Positions 1-6,238 are shown, numbered from the stretch's first letter. The stretch is 12,652 bases of DNA from Eubacteriales Family XIII. Incertae Sedis bacterium (GCA_031281765.1 JAITEX010000043.1:1-12652), one strand, 5' to 3'. A program made the numbers and translations. The notes: a model not told the origin generated them from the letters alone.

Positions 1-240
1 TGCGGCGGGCGCCGACGCCGGCGTATCTCCCGGCGGCGCCACGCTTGCCTTGTTCACAATGGCGACGCCGACGGCCGCAACATTCTCGCCGGAAGCGGAA
101 GCCGCCGCCGTTTCCGCAGCCTGAGCAGGCGCTTCTTCGCCTCCCGGCGAGTTCTGTTCCCTGCAGCCGGCAAAACCCGCGAGTACCACTATCAGCGCAA
201 GCAGCGCCGCGAAAACCCTCCGTCCTCTCAATCCGCTCAT
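1..240 (-). CDS. Lipoprotein, N-terminal part only (cut by window edge)
   Basis: An open frame of 80 codons runs from an ATG at 240 off the window's low end with no stop. The N-terminus has basic residues (RGRR), a hydrophobic stretch and then AGFAGC, a lipobox-like motif with the lipidated Cys at residue 26. Phe at -3 is less usual than Leu. A long Ala/Pro/Ser/Glu-rich linker follows, typical of the tether between the lipid anchor and a folded domain that lies outside the window. Its ATG overlaps the stop of the upstream propeller gene (ATGA), so the two are probably translationally coupled and co-transcribed from the cobalamin-riboswitch promoter. The functional domain cannot be seen. By context it could be a membrane-anchored partner of the DUF4430 and propeller proteins, perhaps another DUF4430 protein or an ABC binding protein, but this is inference. 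Confidence 0.8.
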   Translation of the reverse strand, partial: MSGLRGRRVFAALLALIVVLAGFAGCREQNSPGGEEAPAQAAETAAASASGENVAAVGVAIVNKASVAPPGDTPASAPAA

Positions 241-2180
241 TTCACCCATGCGCCGCTCGCTTTAAACACATACTTCTTGCCGCCTATTTTTTGCGTCCCC
301 GTTTTCATCGCTCCGTCGTTTGCGCCGCCGAAGTAATACCACGTGCCGCTTATCTTCTTCCAGCCCGTCTTCATGGCCCCGTCGCTTGCGCCGCTGAAAT
401 AGTACCACGTCCCTTTTATCTTTTGCCAGCCGCTCACCATCTTACCGCTGTCCGCGCCACCGAGATAGTACCACGCGCCTTTTATTTTCTGCCAGCCGCT
501 CAGCATCTTGCCGCTGTCCGCGCCGCTCAGGTAGTAATACGCGCCCTTTATTTGCTGCCAGCCGCTCAGCATCTCTCCCTTTGCGTTGAAGTAGTAGTAT
601 GCGCCGCTTATCTTTTGCCATGAGGTCAGCGCTTTCCCGTTCGAATAATAGTTCCAGGCGCCGCTCGTGAAATGGTACCAGCCAGCCATCGGGTCAGAGG
701 GAAGCTTCCTGCTCGACAGCGCATGGAGCCGCCCGTTGCCGCCGACGAAATACAGCGTGCCGTCATCGTCCGCTATAAGGCTGTTCAGCGACTGGCTGCC
801 GCCCGGCCGATAGAGCGTATGGGCTACCGGCTTCGCAAATTCCGCGCTGTCCTCTATGACAATGACGGAATCATTCCCGGCCTCGTTCAACATCACATAG
901 AGATAGGTTTTGCCGCCGTACGCATCCGAGACAAGCGGAAAGGATTGGCTGTAGCCGCCGAAATCGACCGTCGCCGTTCTTTCTAACGTCGCCGCGTCGA
1001 AAACGTCGAGCTTGCCGCATCTGTTGATGCCGCCCGAAAAGGCGTACAGCTTGCCCCCCGCTACCGCGGGAGCGGAAGCGCCGCCACCGCCCGAAAGGGC
1101 TGCAGATTTCGGTGCGCCGAACGTCCCGGTAGCCTCGTTGAACGAAACTTTCCAGAGGCCGCCCTTGTCACCGCCGACCGTTTTCGTCGGCACATAGACA
1201 TCGCCGCCGCCCGAACCGGCCCGGATATAGGTCATGCCGCCACGCGCAACGCCCCGATCCACGGGAAGCGTGGAGATGTCGACCGAAGCGCCGGCCGCGC
1301 CGGTAGCCGCGTCAAGCGCCCTGAGCCGGCCCGCGTCGCCCGCGACTAAGATGTACTTCCCGGCATCCGCGACGCCGGCCCAGTAATACCCTTTCAGGCT
1401 TCCCCCGGTCTCCTCGTACTCCCAGGCAAAGCCCTTATTCTCATACTTATTTGAGGGAACGCCGTCCGCCGTCTCTATCGCAAAAAACGTCCCGTAGGAT
1501 TCCTTATTATTATGCTCGTAATAGACGCCCGTATAGAGGTATCCGTCCCGGTATACGACCTGCGTTTCCGCCCGGTATTCGATGGACTCTATCTTGACCC
1601 GTTTGTCGCCGACCTGCGTCCAATCGGTGTCAAGCGCTACGCCGGGATACTGTGCGGCCGCTTCACCGGCGTCCATTACCGTTCCGGCTCCGAGGGTCCC
1701 GGCTATCCTGACGCGCACTTTCTTCTGCTGCGTATTCTCGCTGTAGTCCGCAAACCACACCGGCTCAAGCGTAGCGGCGTCAAACGCCTGAATGTCGCCG
1801 CCCTGAAGCGGGACAAATATCTTGCCGTCGCCATACGCGATATAGGACACGTAGCCGACGGAACCCTTCAGGTCCGCGTCCCCGGAAACCGCGCCCGTCC
1901 GCTTATTTATTTTGTAGAGCTTCGCAGAGGCCGCTATATAGAGGAAGTCCCCTATAATGAGCGGGGAGCCCGACGAGTCCCAGGCCGCGGAAGTGCCCAA
2001 AGCCTTTGACCAGGCTAAGCTCGCCTCGCTTGCCGCGCGCGGCGTCCCGGCGTCCGTGTGGCCATTCGCGTCCCCTCTGAATGACGTCCAGTCGGCGAAG
2101 GCAAATGAGGCCGCAGCCTGCGCGATAAGACAGACCGTTAGCGCCAGCGCTATCCGTTTTGCCGTTTTGGTTTTTCGCAT
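237..2180 (-). CDS. Secreted PQQ-like beta-propeller protein with C-terminal cell-wall-binding repeats
   Basis: The 647-aa protein starts with a signal peptide (basic MRKTKTAKR, hydrophobic core, likely cleavage after AFA near residue 29). Residues about 72-490 contain eight recurring units with the pattern 'GDGKIFV...G.I.AFDAATLE', which reads as an eight-bladed PQQ/WD40-like propeller. Blades lie near 72-103, 112-142, 206-240, 266-298, 314-352, 369-406, 413-445 and 464-490. A roughly 60-residue insertion separates blades 2 and 3. Residues about 498-647 are choline-binding-type repeats (GWQKIKGAWYYL pattern) ending in a GTQKIGG...GAW cap. Recognisable quinoprotein dehydrogenase features are absent, so a binding role is more likely than an enzymatic one. 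GGAGG sits 8 nt before the ATG. The gene lies 38 nt after the DUF4430 gene and overlaps the next lipoprotein gene by 4 nt, so it belongs to the riboswitch-controlled operon. A role in surface cobalamin capture, similar to the BtuG propeller, is inferred. Confidence 0.88.
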   Translation of the reverse strand: MRKTKTAKRIALALTVCLIAQAAASFAFADWTSFRGDANGHTDAGTPRAASEASLAWSKALGTSAAWDSSGSPLIIGDFLYIAASAKLYKINKRTGAVSGDADLKGSVGYVSYIAYGDGKIFVPLQGGDIQAFDAATLEPVWFADYSENTQQKKVRVRIAGTLGAGTVMDAGEAAAQYPGVALDTDWTQVGDKRVKIESIEYRAETQVVYRDGYLYTGVYYEHNNKESYGTFFAIETADGVPSNKYENKGFAWEYEETGGSLKGYYWAGVADAGKYILVAGDAGRLRALDAATGAAGASVDISTLPVDRGVARGGMTYIRAGSGGGDVYVPTKTVGGDKGGLWKVSFNEATGTFGAPKSAALSGGGGASAPAVAGGKLYAFSGGINRCGKLDVFDAATLERTATVDFGGYSQSFPLVSDAYGGKTYLYVMLNEAGNDSVIVIEDSAEFAKPVAHTLYRPGGSQSLNSLIADDDGTLYFVGGNGRLHALSSRKLPSDPMAGWYHFTSGAWNYYSNGKALTSWQKISGAYYYFNAKGEMLSGWQQIKGAYYYLSGADSGKMLSGWQKIKGAWYYLGGADSGKMVSGWQKIKGTWYYFSGASDGAMKTGWKKISGTWYYFGGANDGAMKTGTQKIGGKKYVFKASGAWVK

Positions 2181-2218
2181 TTCATTCGCCTCCGCCGTTA
2201 TACCATTCCGTGTTGCGC

Positions 2219-3736
2219 CTACCTTTTACCGAGCCACGCGCCGTTTGACGAGAACGCGTGCTTCTGCCCGCCAATCGTCTGCGTGCCGGTTTTCATGACG
2301 CCTTCGGTTTTTCCCTTTGTCGGGTCTAAGTAGTACCACTTATTGCCGATTTTCTGCCAACTGGTCTTCATGGCGCCATCGTTCGCGCCGCCGAGATAGT
2401 ACCACTTGTTCTGTATCTTCTGCCAGCCGCTCAGCATCTTGCCGCTGTTCGCGCCGCTCAGGTAATAATACTTGCCGCTTATTTTCTGCCAGCCGCTCAG
2501 CATCTCGCCCTTCGCGTTCAGGTAATACCATGCGCTGCCGACCTTTTTCCAGCCCGTAACCGCTTTGCCGTCCGCATAGTATTTCCACACCTTGCCTTCC
2601 TTGGCCCAACCGCCATCCGTCCAGCGCGCGTACAGCGTCTGCCTGCCGGTCGTCGCCATGACCGAAGAATCCGTCACTTTCGCGCCGCCGGTTTTCGCCG
2701 TATACCAACCGGCGAAGGTGTAATTTTTGCGCGTCGCCGTCGGTAGCGCTCCGTAGGGCTCGCTTTCGAAAACCTCTTTCGTAGCCGCGCCGGAAAGCGT
2801 CCCGCCGTTTGCGTCGAAAGTCACGGTGTGCTTGTTCGCTACCTTGACCTCAAGCCAGGGAGAGAGCAGCGGGGTACCCGTGCCATCGCTATCATAAGCG
2901 GAATAATAATAGGTACCGGGAGTACTCTTTGCCGTCAAGCTCAGATTCCCCTTATCATCGGAAACGCTGCTGTTATTTTCCGGCTTGAAAAACCCTTCAT
3001 TCCACCCCTCGGCAGTATCGATTTCAAGCCAAACAAGGGCAGCCTTTGCGACCGGCTGAATAACCCCGCTAGGGTCTATCTTGAAAGAAGCGCTGGCGGG
3101 GAAGCCTTTGATGGAAAGATTTGTTACTTCCCCCGGTGCAGCAACAATCCGGTCCACTCTTTTGCCGTTTTGCTCGAACCATACGTAGGTATCGGAATCC
3201 GGGTAACTCAGTTGATTCTGATGAAAAGACACCTGATCTCCGGGAGCAATGACGGCTTGGTTGACCGCATATCCGTTGTATTCTGTAGGATCATATTCGC
3301 TTGGCGCCGATGTATTGAGAGCGTATTTGCCGTTAACAACAAAGGAAATATTGCTGCTCTCTGTCCCGAAAAAATTTGTGATATAGCCCGAATCACCATA
3401 CTGGCCCAATTTCAAATTGGTTGTTACATCGTCTGTATTCCCCTTGTACCAAACAATATGAGCCGCGACCAGGGCGTCAAGCGCGGTAATGTCCGTATCC
3501 TTGACATTATCCCCGTAAAAATAGCCGTATTCTTTCGCAAGCCCGGGGTGTACCGATACCGGTTGTTTCGCGATATAGAATCCGGTATCATCGGTGACAC
3601 TGACATACACATTTTGCTCCGCATCGGCCTTCACGACCGCCGCGTCCGCAGCCGCCGCGCCTGCCGGCGTCATCGCAAATACGAGCATCACCGCGAGCAA
3701 TAGCGATAGCGCGAGATTACATCTCTTCCTTTTCAT
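2219..3736 (-). CDS. Secreted DUF4430-like (transcobalamin C-terminal-like) protein with InlB B-repeat and cell-wall-binding repeats
   Basis: The 505-aa protein begins with a signal peptide (MKRKR, hydrophobic core, cleavage near AAAADA at about 30). Residues about 42-173 look like a DUF4430 domain: 'TALDAL', then 'ISFVVNGKYAL' and 'IAPGDQVSFHQ', matching the family's VNG and GD-V-W/F signatures. Residues about 180-298 form a second beta-rich, Ig-like region. Residues 303-372 are an InlB B-repeat/Flg_new unit (VTFDANGG...FAGWYT...LYARW). Residues 376-505 are wall-binding repeats closed by GTQTIGG...GAW. DUF4430 is related to the cobalamin-binding C-terminal domain of human transcobalamin and intrinsic factor. 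The gene is the first behind a cobalamin riboswitch and its terminator, and AGGAGG lies 6 nt before the ATG. This supports a cell-wall-attached B12-binding or delivery protein made when B12 is scarce; binding itself is not shown. Confidence 0.87.
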   Translation of the reverse strand: MKRKRCNLALSLLLAVMLVFAMTPAGAAAADAAVVKADAEQNVYVSVTDDTGFYIAKQPVSVHPGLAKEYGYFYGDNVKDTDITALDALVAAHIVWYKGNTDDVTTNLKLGQYGDSGYITNFFGTESSNISFVVNGKYALNTSAPSEYDPTEYNGYAVNQAVIAPGDQVSFHQNQLSYPDSDTYVWFEQNGKRVDRIVAAPGEVTNLSIKGFPASASFKIDPSGVIQPVAKAALVWLEIDTAEGWNEGFFKPENNSSVSDDKGNLSLTAKSTPGTYYYSAYDSDGTGTPLLSPWLEVKVANKHTVTFDANGGTLSGAATKEVFESEPYGALPTATRKNYTFAGWYTAKTGGAKVTDSSVMATTGRQTLYARWTDGGWAKEGKVWKYYADGKAVTGWKKVGSAWYYLNAKGEMLSGWQKISGKYYYLSGANSGKMLSGWQKIQNKWYYLGGANDGAMKTSWQKIGNKWYYLDPTKGKTEGVMKTGTQTIGGQKHAFSSNGAWLGKR

Positions 3737-3857
3737 AAAGAACCTCCTCTTTCATCTCCGCGTCCCTTCCTTCCGGAGGTGAAGCGCATGCGCCGCGCTC
3801 CCGCCGAAATCCCGGAACCCTTGCATTTTGCCCGATACCCGTATTTGCCCGGAATGC
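3737..3857 (-). promoter_or_regulatory. Post-terminator leader with strong RBS and possible SD-pairing segment
   Basis: This 121-nt untranslated leader lies between the riboswitch terminator and the DUF4430 gene. It holds the Shine-Dalgarno GAGGAGG (GGAGG at 3743-3747), 6 nt from the ATG. An upstream ACCTCC (rc of 3775-3780) could pair with GGAGGU, which would allow a second, translational level of control. A self-complementary GCGCATGCGC lies just upstream. No further gene is convincing here. Confidence 0.45.
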
Positions 3858-3885
3858 AAAAACCGGCGAACCCGAAGGTCGCCGG
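3858..3885 (-). terminator. Intrinsic terminator/attenuator downstream of the cobalamin riboswitch
   Basis: In the minus-strand RNA, CCGGCGA and TCGCCGG form a GC-rich stem. The hairpin closes on a C(UUCG)G tetraloop with one bulged U, and is followed directly by UUUUU (3858-3862). Sitting 33 nt after the B12 box and before the first gene, it is the expected expression platform: ligand binding would favour termination and lower expression of the operon. Confidence 0.85.
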
Positions 3886-3914
3886 ATATAGTACAAGCAA
3901 ATACTTGATACAGC

Positions 3915-4068
3915 TTTGGTAAGTCTCCTGACTCGCGCATCACCCTCCGCACGCCTTCCCACCGGTTAGTAGACCGGCAGTGGCCATGTACATCGTCCGC
4001 GTTACAGTTGCCGTTCGGCAGTTCCGGATAGCCCGGATTCCTCGTTACCGCATAAGCGACCAAAAAGC
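3915..4068 (-). ncRNA. Cobalamin (B12) riboswitch
   Basis: The minus-strand RNA carries the cobalamin aptamer hallmarks in order. These are a 5' segment with AACGAGGAAUCCGGG, then CCGGAACUGCCG and GGCAACUGUAAC, then the GGCCACUG segment (3978-3984 region), GGUGGGAAGGCG, and finally the B12 box GAGUCAGGAGACUUACC (3918-3934). These features, their order and their spacing match the family; the exact subclass (adenosyl- or aquo-selective) cannot be settled by eye. A terminator follows, so it is probably an OFF switch for the three-gene surface-protein operon downstream. Confidence 0.95.
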
Positions 4069-4088
4069 GTTCTTCTGTTTACCAGTAC

Positions 4089-4098
4089 AGTATATCAC
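4089..4098 (-). promoter_or_regulatory. Extended -10 promoter for the riboswitch operon
   Basis: The minus strand reads TGA-TATACT, with TATACT at 4094-4089 preceded by the TGn of an extended -10 element. No good -35 hexamer is visible, which is typical when the TG motif is present. Predicted transcription start is near 4082, about 15 nt before the aptamer begins. Confidence 0.6.
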
Positions 4099-4125
4099 AG
4101 CTTGCCGCTCTGCTCCGCACAGGCA

Positions 4126-4152
4126 ACACAAAAGAGAACGTCCCTTTTGTGT
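4126..4152 (-). terminator. Hairpin after the L,D-transpeptidase gene, probable terminator
   Basis: A nine-base-pair inverted repeat (ACACAAAAG / CTTTTGTGT) lies 21 nt after the L,D-transpeptidase stop. In minus-strand RNA it extends by G-U, G-C and A-U pairs to about 12 bp with a 3-nt loop. The 3' arm is U-rich, but no separate U-tract follows, so termination strength is uncertain. It separates this gene from the riboswitch promoter. Confidence 0.55.
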
Positions 4153-4172
4153 CCTCTTTGTGTCGTCTGCCG

Positions 4173-5366
4173 CTATTCGTGGACGACGACCTTGTCGCCT
4201 TTTTGCAGGAAGTTGTAGGAAAATATCGCGTCGTCCTTCTTCATATTGATACAGCCATGGCTCACCGGGCGACCGAAACTATTATGCCAATAGGCGTAAT
4301 GGAAGGCAATGCCGCCGTCGAAATAGGTGATCCACTCGACATTTTTCGTGTAATACCCGGGGCCGGACATATCCTGCTTGCGCACCTTCGCCCACACCCG
4401 GAAGTTTCCGACCTGCGTCTTGTGCGCCGCCGCGCCCGAACTGATCACGCAGGTGCGCATCAGCATATCGCCGTCATAAAAATACGCGATTTGATCCGAC
4501 AGATCCACCTCAGCCCAACGCTTCCCGGAATCCATCCGGCCGTCATTCGGCCCGCCGAAGTAATGCATGACGCCGTCGACTTTCTGCAAACCGGTTCTCA
4601 TCTTTCCGTCATTTGCGCCGCCGAAGTAGTACCAGTAGTTGTTTATCCACTGCCAACCGACGCTCATCGCCCCGCCGTCCGCGTCGCCGAAATAGTACCA
4701 ATACCCGCCGAGCTTCTGCCAGCCGGTTTTCATGATACCGTTGCTCGCGCTGCCGAGATGATACCACTTGCCGCCGAATTTCAACCAGCCCGATTGCATC
4801 TTCCCGGTAGTGGCCGCGCCGGCCTTGCCGAGATAGAACCATTTGCCGCTTATCTTCTGCCAGCCGGTCCGCATCCTGCCGTCGTCGGCGCCGCCGAGAT
4901 AATACCAATCGCCGTCGATTCTCTGCCAGCCGGAAAGCCGTATGCCGCTCTTGTTCGCGTAATACCAAAAGCCGCCGGCCTTCAGCCAACCGGTCAGCGC
5001 CGTGCCCGTATTATAATATTTCCATACGCCGCCCTCTTTGACCCAGCCGCTGCTGTACGACCAATGCGCATAGAGCGTGTGGTCCGCGTCCGTCGTCATT
5101 ATGGTATCTTCGGTGATTTGCGTACCCCCGGATCTTTCCGTATACCAGCCGCCGAAGGTATATCCCGCGAGAAAAACAGCCGGCAGCGAGCCGTACGCCT
5201 CGCCCTCGCCGATGGTCTTTGAAACCGGCGCTGCGGGCGCGAACGCTCCGCCGTTTGCGTCAAACAGTACCGTATGCGATAGGGGAGACGAATCGGGAGA
5301 GTCGGCATAGACGGCGCCGACGGGCATCAGGGTAAACACAAGGACAAACGCAAGAGCCAGAGCCAT
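4173..5366 (-). CDS. Secreted L,D-transpeptidase (YkuD) with InlB B-repeat and cell-wall-binding repeats
   Basis: The frame given begins at the first ATG (397 aa). Residues 31-102 are an InlB B-repeat/Flg_new unit (VLFDANGG...FGGWYT...LYAHW). Residues about 106-282 hold roughly seven choline-binding-type repeats. Residues about 284-396 are a YkuD L,D-transpeptidase domain with His356 and the catalytic SHGCIN motif (Cys372). Such enzymes make 3-3 peptidoglycan crosslinks or attach proteins to meso-diaminopimelate; the repeats would place it in the wall. The annotated ATG lacks both an n-region and an RBS. The open frame continues upstream through a Lys-Lys-containing n-region to AAGGAGG, which places AUA at 5405-5403 (6 nt spacing) or AUU at 5408-5406 as the likely start. 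The true protein is therefore probably about 13 residues longer. A separate promoter lies upstream and a hairpin downstream, so it looks monocistronic. Confidence 0.88.
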   Translation of the reverse strand: MALALAFVLVFTLMPVGAVYADSPDSSPLSHTVLFDANGGAFAPAAPVSKTIGEGEAYGSLPAVFLAGYTFGGWYTERSGGTQITEDTIMTTDADHTLYAHWSYSSGWVKEGGVWKYYNTGTALTGWLKAGGFWYYANKSGIRLSGWQRIDGDWYYLGGADDGRMRTGWQKISGKWFYLGKAGAATTGKMQSGWLKFGGKWYHLGSASNGIMKTGWQKLGGYWYYFGDADGGAMSVGWQWINNYWYYFGGANDGKMRTGLQKVDGVMHYFGGPNDGRMDSGKRWAEVDLSDQIAYFYDGDMLMRTCVISSGAAAHKTQVGNFRVWAKVRKQDMSGPGYYTKNVEWITYFDGGIAFHYAYWHNSFGRPVSHGCINMKKDDAIFSYNFLQKGDKVVVHE

Positions 5367-5450
5367 TATGGGCGAAAACTTTTTTGCCGCAAATAACGTT
5401 CCTATAATAAACCTCCTTATGACCCGCTCTCAATACAACCCTCTATTAAA

Positions 5451-5479
5451 ATTATATTACACAAGGCTGCTTGAGACAA
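5451..5479 (-). promoter_or_regulatory. Sigma-70-type promoter of the L,D-transpeptidase gene
   Basis: On the minus strand TTGTCT (5479-5474) is followed after exactly 17 nt by a perfect TATAAT (5456-5451). Predicted transcription start is near 5444. This gives a short leader that carries the AAGGAGG ribosome-binding site at 5412-5418. Confidence 0.65.
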
Positions 5480-5481
5480 GC

Positions 5482-5516
5482 AAAATCGTCGCAGGACCCG
5501 CCGGTCCGGGAGTGCG
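5482..5516 (-). terminator. Possible terminator after bioY
   Basis: The minus-strand RNA can fold GGACC-ggcg-GGUCC (core 5494-5507), with outer CGCA/UGCG pairing across a bulge. A UUUU lies about 8 nt after the core. The imperfect stem and delayed U-run make it only a moderate candidate, but it sits between bioY and the next promoter where a terminator is expected. Confidence 0.4.
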
Positions 5517-5521
5517 TGTCC

Positions 5522-6076
5522 TCATTTGGGGAGGACGCGGGCTTTTTCGAGGGCTTTCTTCAGCGGGAAGCCGGCAAACACGGCGATGACTATCTTTGCG
5601 GCGTCGCCGGGCAGGAAGGGGATGACGCCCGCAAAGAGCGCCGCTTTGAATGACAGTTCTAAGGATAGGGCGAGCCAGAGCGTCCCGACGGCGTATACCG
5701 CGAGAAAGCCGCAGGCCATGGCGATGGCGTAGGGGACGCGTTTGCCGTCCCAACGCTTCGCCGCGAAACCGCAGATAAACGCAAGCAGGAGATAGGCGAT
5801 GAGGTAGCCGCCCGTCGGCCCCGCGAGTACCTGCAAGCCGCCCGAAAACCCCGCAAAAACCGGAAGGCCGACAGCGCCGAGCAGGAGGTAGAGGCCGCAG
5901 CTCGCTACGGCGCCCGGCGGGCCGAGCAAAAGCCCCGAAAGGGCTATGATCAGCGTCGTAAGCGAAATCGGGACCGGGCCGATGGGCGCCGAAAGCGGCG
6001 CAATCACGCAGGTCACGGCCGTCATTATCGCAAGGGCGGTCATGCGCCGCAGGTTGAGTTCCGTCGTCTTTCTCAT
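5522..6076 (-). CDS. bioY: BioY, biotin transporter substrate-binding (S) component
   Basis: The 184-aa integral membrane protein has about six hydrophobic segments. It shows BioY features: 'APIGPVPISLTTL' in the first third, 'LLGAVGLPVFAGFSGGLQVLAGPTGGYLIAYL' in the middle, and 'FLPGDAAKIVIA' near the C-terminus. BioY binds biotin in the membrane and either works with the ECF energising module or acts alone; no ecfA or ecfT gene is present in the window. An upstream in-frame ATG at 6148 would add 24 residues. I chose the ATG at 6076 because the -10 box ends 6 nt before it, so a transcript could not include the earlier ATG, and because the shorter protein fits the family. No ribosome-binding site precedes it, so translation is probably leaderless. 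A BirA operator overlaps the promoter, so biotin should repress the gene. Confidence 0.93.
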   Translation of the reverse strand: MRKTTELNLRRMTALAIMTAVTCVIAPLSAPIGPVPISLTTLIIALSGLLLGPPGAVASCGLYLLLGAVGLPVFAGFSGGLQVLAGPTGGYLIAYLLLAFICGFAAKRWDGKRVPYAIAMACGFLAVYAVGTLWLALSLELSFKAALFAGVIPFLPGDAAKIVIAVFAGFPLKKALEKARVLPK

Positions 6077-6082
6077 AGAGAT

Positions 6083-6111
6083 AGTATAGCGGACAGGAGA
6101 TGAAACGTCAA
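6083..6111 (-). promoter_or_regulatory. bioY promoter, predicted leaderless
   Basis: TTGACG (6111-6106), a 17-nt spacer and TATACT (6088-6083) form a near-consensus promoter. Six nucleotides then separate the -10 from the bioY ATG, so the predicted transcription start coincides with the A of the start codon. Confidence 0.8.
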
Positions 6112-6136
6112 CCAATTTTATATTTCGGGTTGACAA
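6105..6136 (-). promoter_or_regulatory. BirA (biotin repressor) operator
   Basis: TTGTCAACC (6136-6128), a 14-nt spacer and GGTTGACGT (6113-6105) form an inverted repeat matching the BirA operator pattern TTGTnAACC-N14 to N16-GGTTnACAA; 7 of 9 positions are symmetric between the arms. The downstream arm covers the -35 hexamer of bioY, which fits repression by biotin-loaded BirA blocking RNA polymerase. Confidence 0.82.
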
Positions 6137-6238
6137 TTTGGCGACCATAAAAGTAAACTGTTGGTAGAATAAAAATGTTTACGGTGTTGCGAAAGCGCGA
6201 GTGGTAGTGGCGCTACACTTGTTGGCCCCCCCGGGCGG
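6137..6238. other. Intergenic stretch between the pilus operon and bioY
   Basis: This stretch follows the pilT stop. It has an imperfect palindrome GTAGTGGCGCTAC near 6203-6215 and a possible AGCGC/GCGCT stem, but no clear terminator with a U-tract and no gene. Read-through from the pilus operon into bioY cannot be excluded. Confidence 0.4.

Noticed and set aside
45..623. Plus-strand frame with recurring AAYLLPA-like units
   Set aside because: The periodicity is the antisense reading of the wall-binding repeats of the propeller gene.
237..2180. Propeller protein as a PQQ-dependent dehydrogenase
   Set aside because: No dehydrogenase active-site features or cytochrome domain are seen, and the wall-anchored, riboswitch-controlled context argues for a binding protein.
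2828..3703. Plus-strand frame of 291 codons
   Set aside because: It is antisense to the DUF4430-like gene, which has a signal peptide, RBS and riboswitch; no family features are seen in the plus-strand product.
3715..3756. Short minus-strand frame (MKEEVLYEKEEM) overlapping the RBS and start of the DUF4430-like gene
   Set aside because: Twelve codons in a purine-rich RBS region can arise by chance and there is no separate RBS of note; regulation by such a leader peptide cannot be supported.
4149..5222. Long open frame on the plus strand (357 codons) opposite the L,D-transpeptidase
   Set aside because: It is antisense to a gene with clear YkuD and repeat motifs. Its repetitive Ala/Pro/Leu/Ile-rich product mirrors the repeat array, and it has no recognisable domain.
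6130..6170. TTGACA plus TGGTAGAAT on the plus strand, a possible divergent promoter
   Set aside because: The spacing between the two elements is far too long for one promoter and there is no plus-strand gene downstream; TTGACA is part of the BirA operator arm.
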